Virus record (IMG/VR): IMGVR_UViG_3300036768_000311
Coordinates: 1-47,755 of that record
Strand: one strand, 5' to 3'
Source: a virus
DNA length: 47,755 nt
How positions within the stretch are numbered: position 1 is the first letter of the stretch; the number at the start of each line of letters is the position of its first letter. A program made the translations under genes and the position numbers. Under the pieces are notes generated by a model. The model saw nothing but the letters and a program-made list of their open reading frames with translations. It searched no databases and was not told where the DNA came from. Shown here piece by piece: positions 47,096 to 47,755 of the stretch.

Positions 47096-47755
47096 TTACT
47101 CAACCTCCTCGCAAGCGTAGCAGTCCTTCGAGTGCTTCGGGAAACAGGGAACGTCGGCATATGCGTGGTAGTTAGTGAACTTCTCGTTCCACGCAAACGC
47201 CTTGCCACAACGCAGGCACTCAGCGAGCAGTGGCTTGCTGCTTCGCAGGTTGTGGCCACAGCCTGGGCAGGTGTACTTAAACAGCCTGCCAGTGCTGGTG
47301 TTGCTGGTGCTGACGCTGCTTGCTGGCGCGTTCCGGATACCCTCGAATGCGCTGATGTCCAGGTTATCGGCTGCCCAGTCCAGCAGCTGCTGACCTGGCC
47401 GGTACGCCATTACAGCACTAGAGCCGTTCTCCGGCTCTACGCCGAACAACCACCGGATTTCCGGAACCCAGAACATAGGGTTCCGGGTTGCCATCTGCAT
47501 GGTTGCCAGCTCGCAAGCCCGTCCAACGGCTTCCGACAACGCCTCTACTGGGGTAGCCAGCAGGCTAATGTCTACGAAGACCTCGTTAGAGGCTAGCGTT
47601 GGCTCCGGCTTCTCACTGTCGCTGGCCAGCAGCGACAGCGTGGTGTCTGTCTGGCTGGTCCATGTGGCTTCCGTGTACCAGCCACGACGCCGCTGCCGTG
47701 ACGGCTTCGGCGCTGCCAGTACCACCACTTGCTGCTTGCTATACTTCCGGCTAGC
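47096..47755 (-). CDS. Zinc-ribbon protein of the module, copy 2 (5' end beyond the window)
   Basis: 219 C-terminal residues are visible; the N-terminus is cut by the right edge at a point matching 3320 of copy 1. The four-Cys ribbon (C-P-G-C-G ... C-L-R-C-G-K) and the last cluster (C-F-P-K-H, C-Y-A-C) are kept. The tail is one residue shorter than copy 1 (D-C-Y-A-C-E-E-V-E). Small differences are scattered, e.g. the Ser/Thr linker before the ribbon. Confidence 0.78.
   Translation of the reverse strand, partial: ASRKYSKQQVVVLAAPKPSRQRRRGWYTEATWTSQTDTTLSLLASDSEKPEPTLASNEVFVDISLLATPVEALSEAVGRACELATMQMATRNPMFWVPEIRWLFGVEPENGSSAVMAYRPGQQLLDWAADNLDISAFEGIRNAPASSVSTSNTSTGRLFKYTCPGCGHNLRSSKPLLAECLRCGKAFAWNEKFTNYHAYADVPCFPKHSKDCYACEEVE

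Larger units (their letters stand above)
44468..47755. repeat. Duplicated module, right copy
   Basis: Same-orientation paralogue of 31-3320. Flanks differ from the left copy (extra 89-residue gene after the VWA gene), and point differences plus small codon-sized indels are spread through it, so it is not an assembly overlap of a terminal repeat. Confidence 0.9.

Noticed and set aside
1-47755. Terminal redundancy or circular-contig overlap explaining the repeated ends
   Set aside because: The two copies differ by many substitutions, codon-sized indels and one whole gene at the boundary, whereas an assembly overlap or direct terminal repeat would be identical.

Overview
The window is a stretch of double-stranded DNA from a tailed bacteriophage (Caudoviricetes), almost certainly short-tailed (podovirus-like). 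It has a large terminase, portal, ClpP-type protease, scaffold, major capsid protein, head-tail adaptor, a gp12-like tail nozzle candidate, fibres and a 2008-residue internal virion protein, but no tape-measure gene. Base composition is GC-rich. Nearly every gene has a strong AGGAGG-type ribosome site, and GTG and TTG starts are common, so the host is a bacterium; its genus cannot be read from the sequence. No integrase, recombinase, phage RNA polymerase or CRISPR array was seen.

Layout. (1) 1-9290, minus strand: a module of AAA+ MoxR-like ATPase, HExxH/VWA metallopeptidase-like protein and zinc-ribbon protein, then small zinc-binding and hypothetical genes, a tRNA-Ile(UAU), a sigma-region-4-like regulator, a canonical TTGACA/TACTAT promoter, a PD-(D/E)XK-like protein and a family A DNA polymerase. 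(2) 9440-15309, plus strand: replication and nucleotide genes (resolvase-like nuclease, archaeo-eukaryotic-type primase, Cas4-like nuclease, DUF3820-like protein, short DnaB-like helicase, dNMP kinase, HAD deoxyribonucleotidase). The two arms diverge from about 9.3-9.44 kb. (3) 15200-40806, minus strand: lysis (holin-like protein, M15 endolysin), internal virion proteins, tail and fibres, capsid, portal, terminase and a small-terminase candidate. In transcription order (right to left) this is packaging, head, tail, lysis. (4) 40.8-41.96 kb: 1.1 kb of non-coding DNA dense in inverted repeats, with a CAU-anticodon tRNA and tandem GC-rich hairpins. (5) 41960-47755, minus strand: small unknown genes separated by structured leaders, then a second copy of the ATPase/VWA/zinc-ribbon module that runs off the right edge.

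The most unusual points are three. The ATPase/metallopeptidase-VWA/zinc-ribbon module is present twice, near-identical but not identical, at both edges of the window. A repeated leader cassette (a CTGCAG/GCGTTTC box plus a GGCCGAAAG...CTTTCGGCC inverted element) lies upstream of three separate sets of small genes. A very large virion protein carries an embedded acetyltransferase-like motif. No function has been shown for the ATPase/VWA module here; a chaperone-like or host-takeover/conflict role is an inference from its family.
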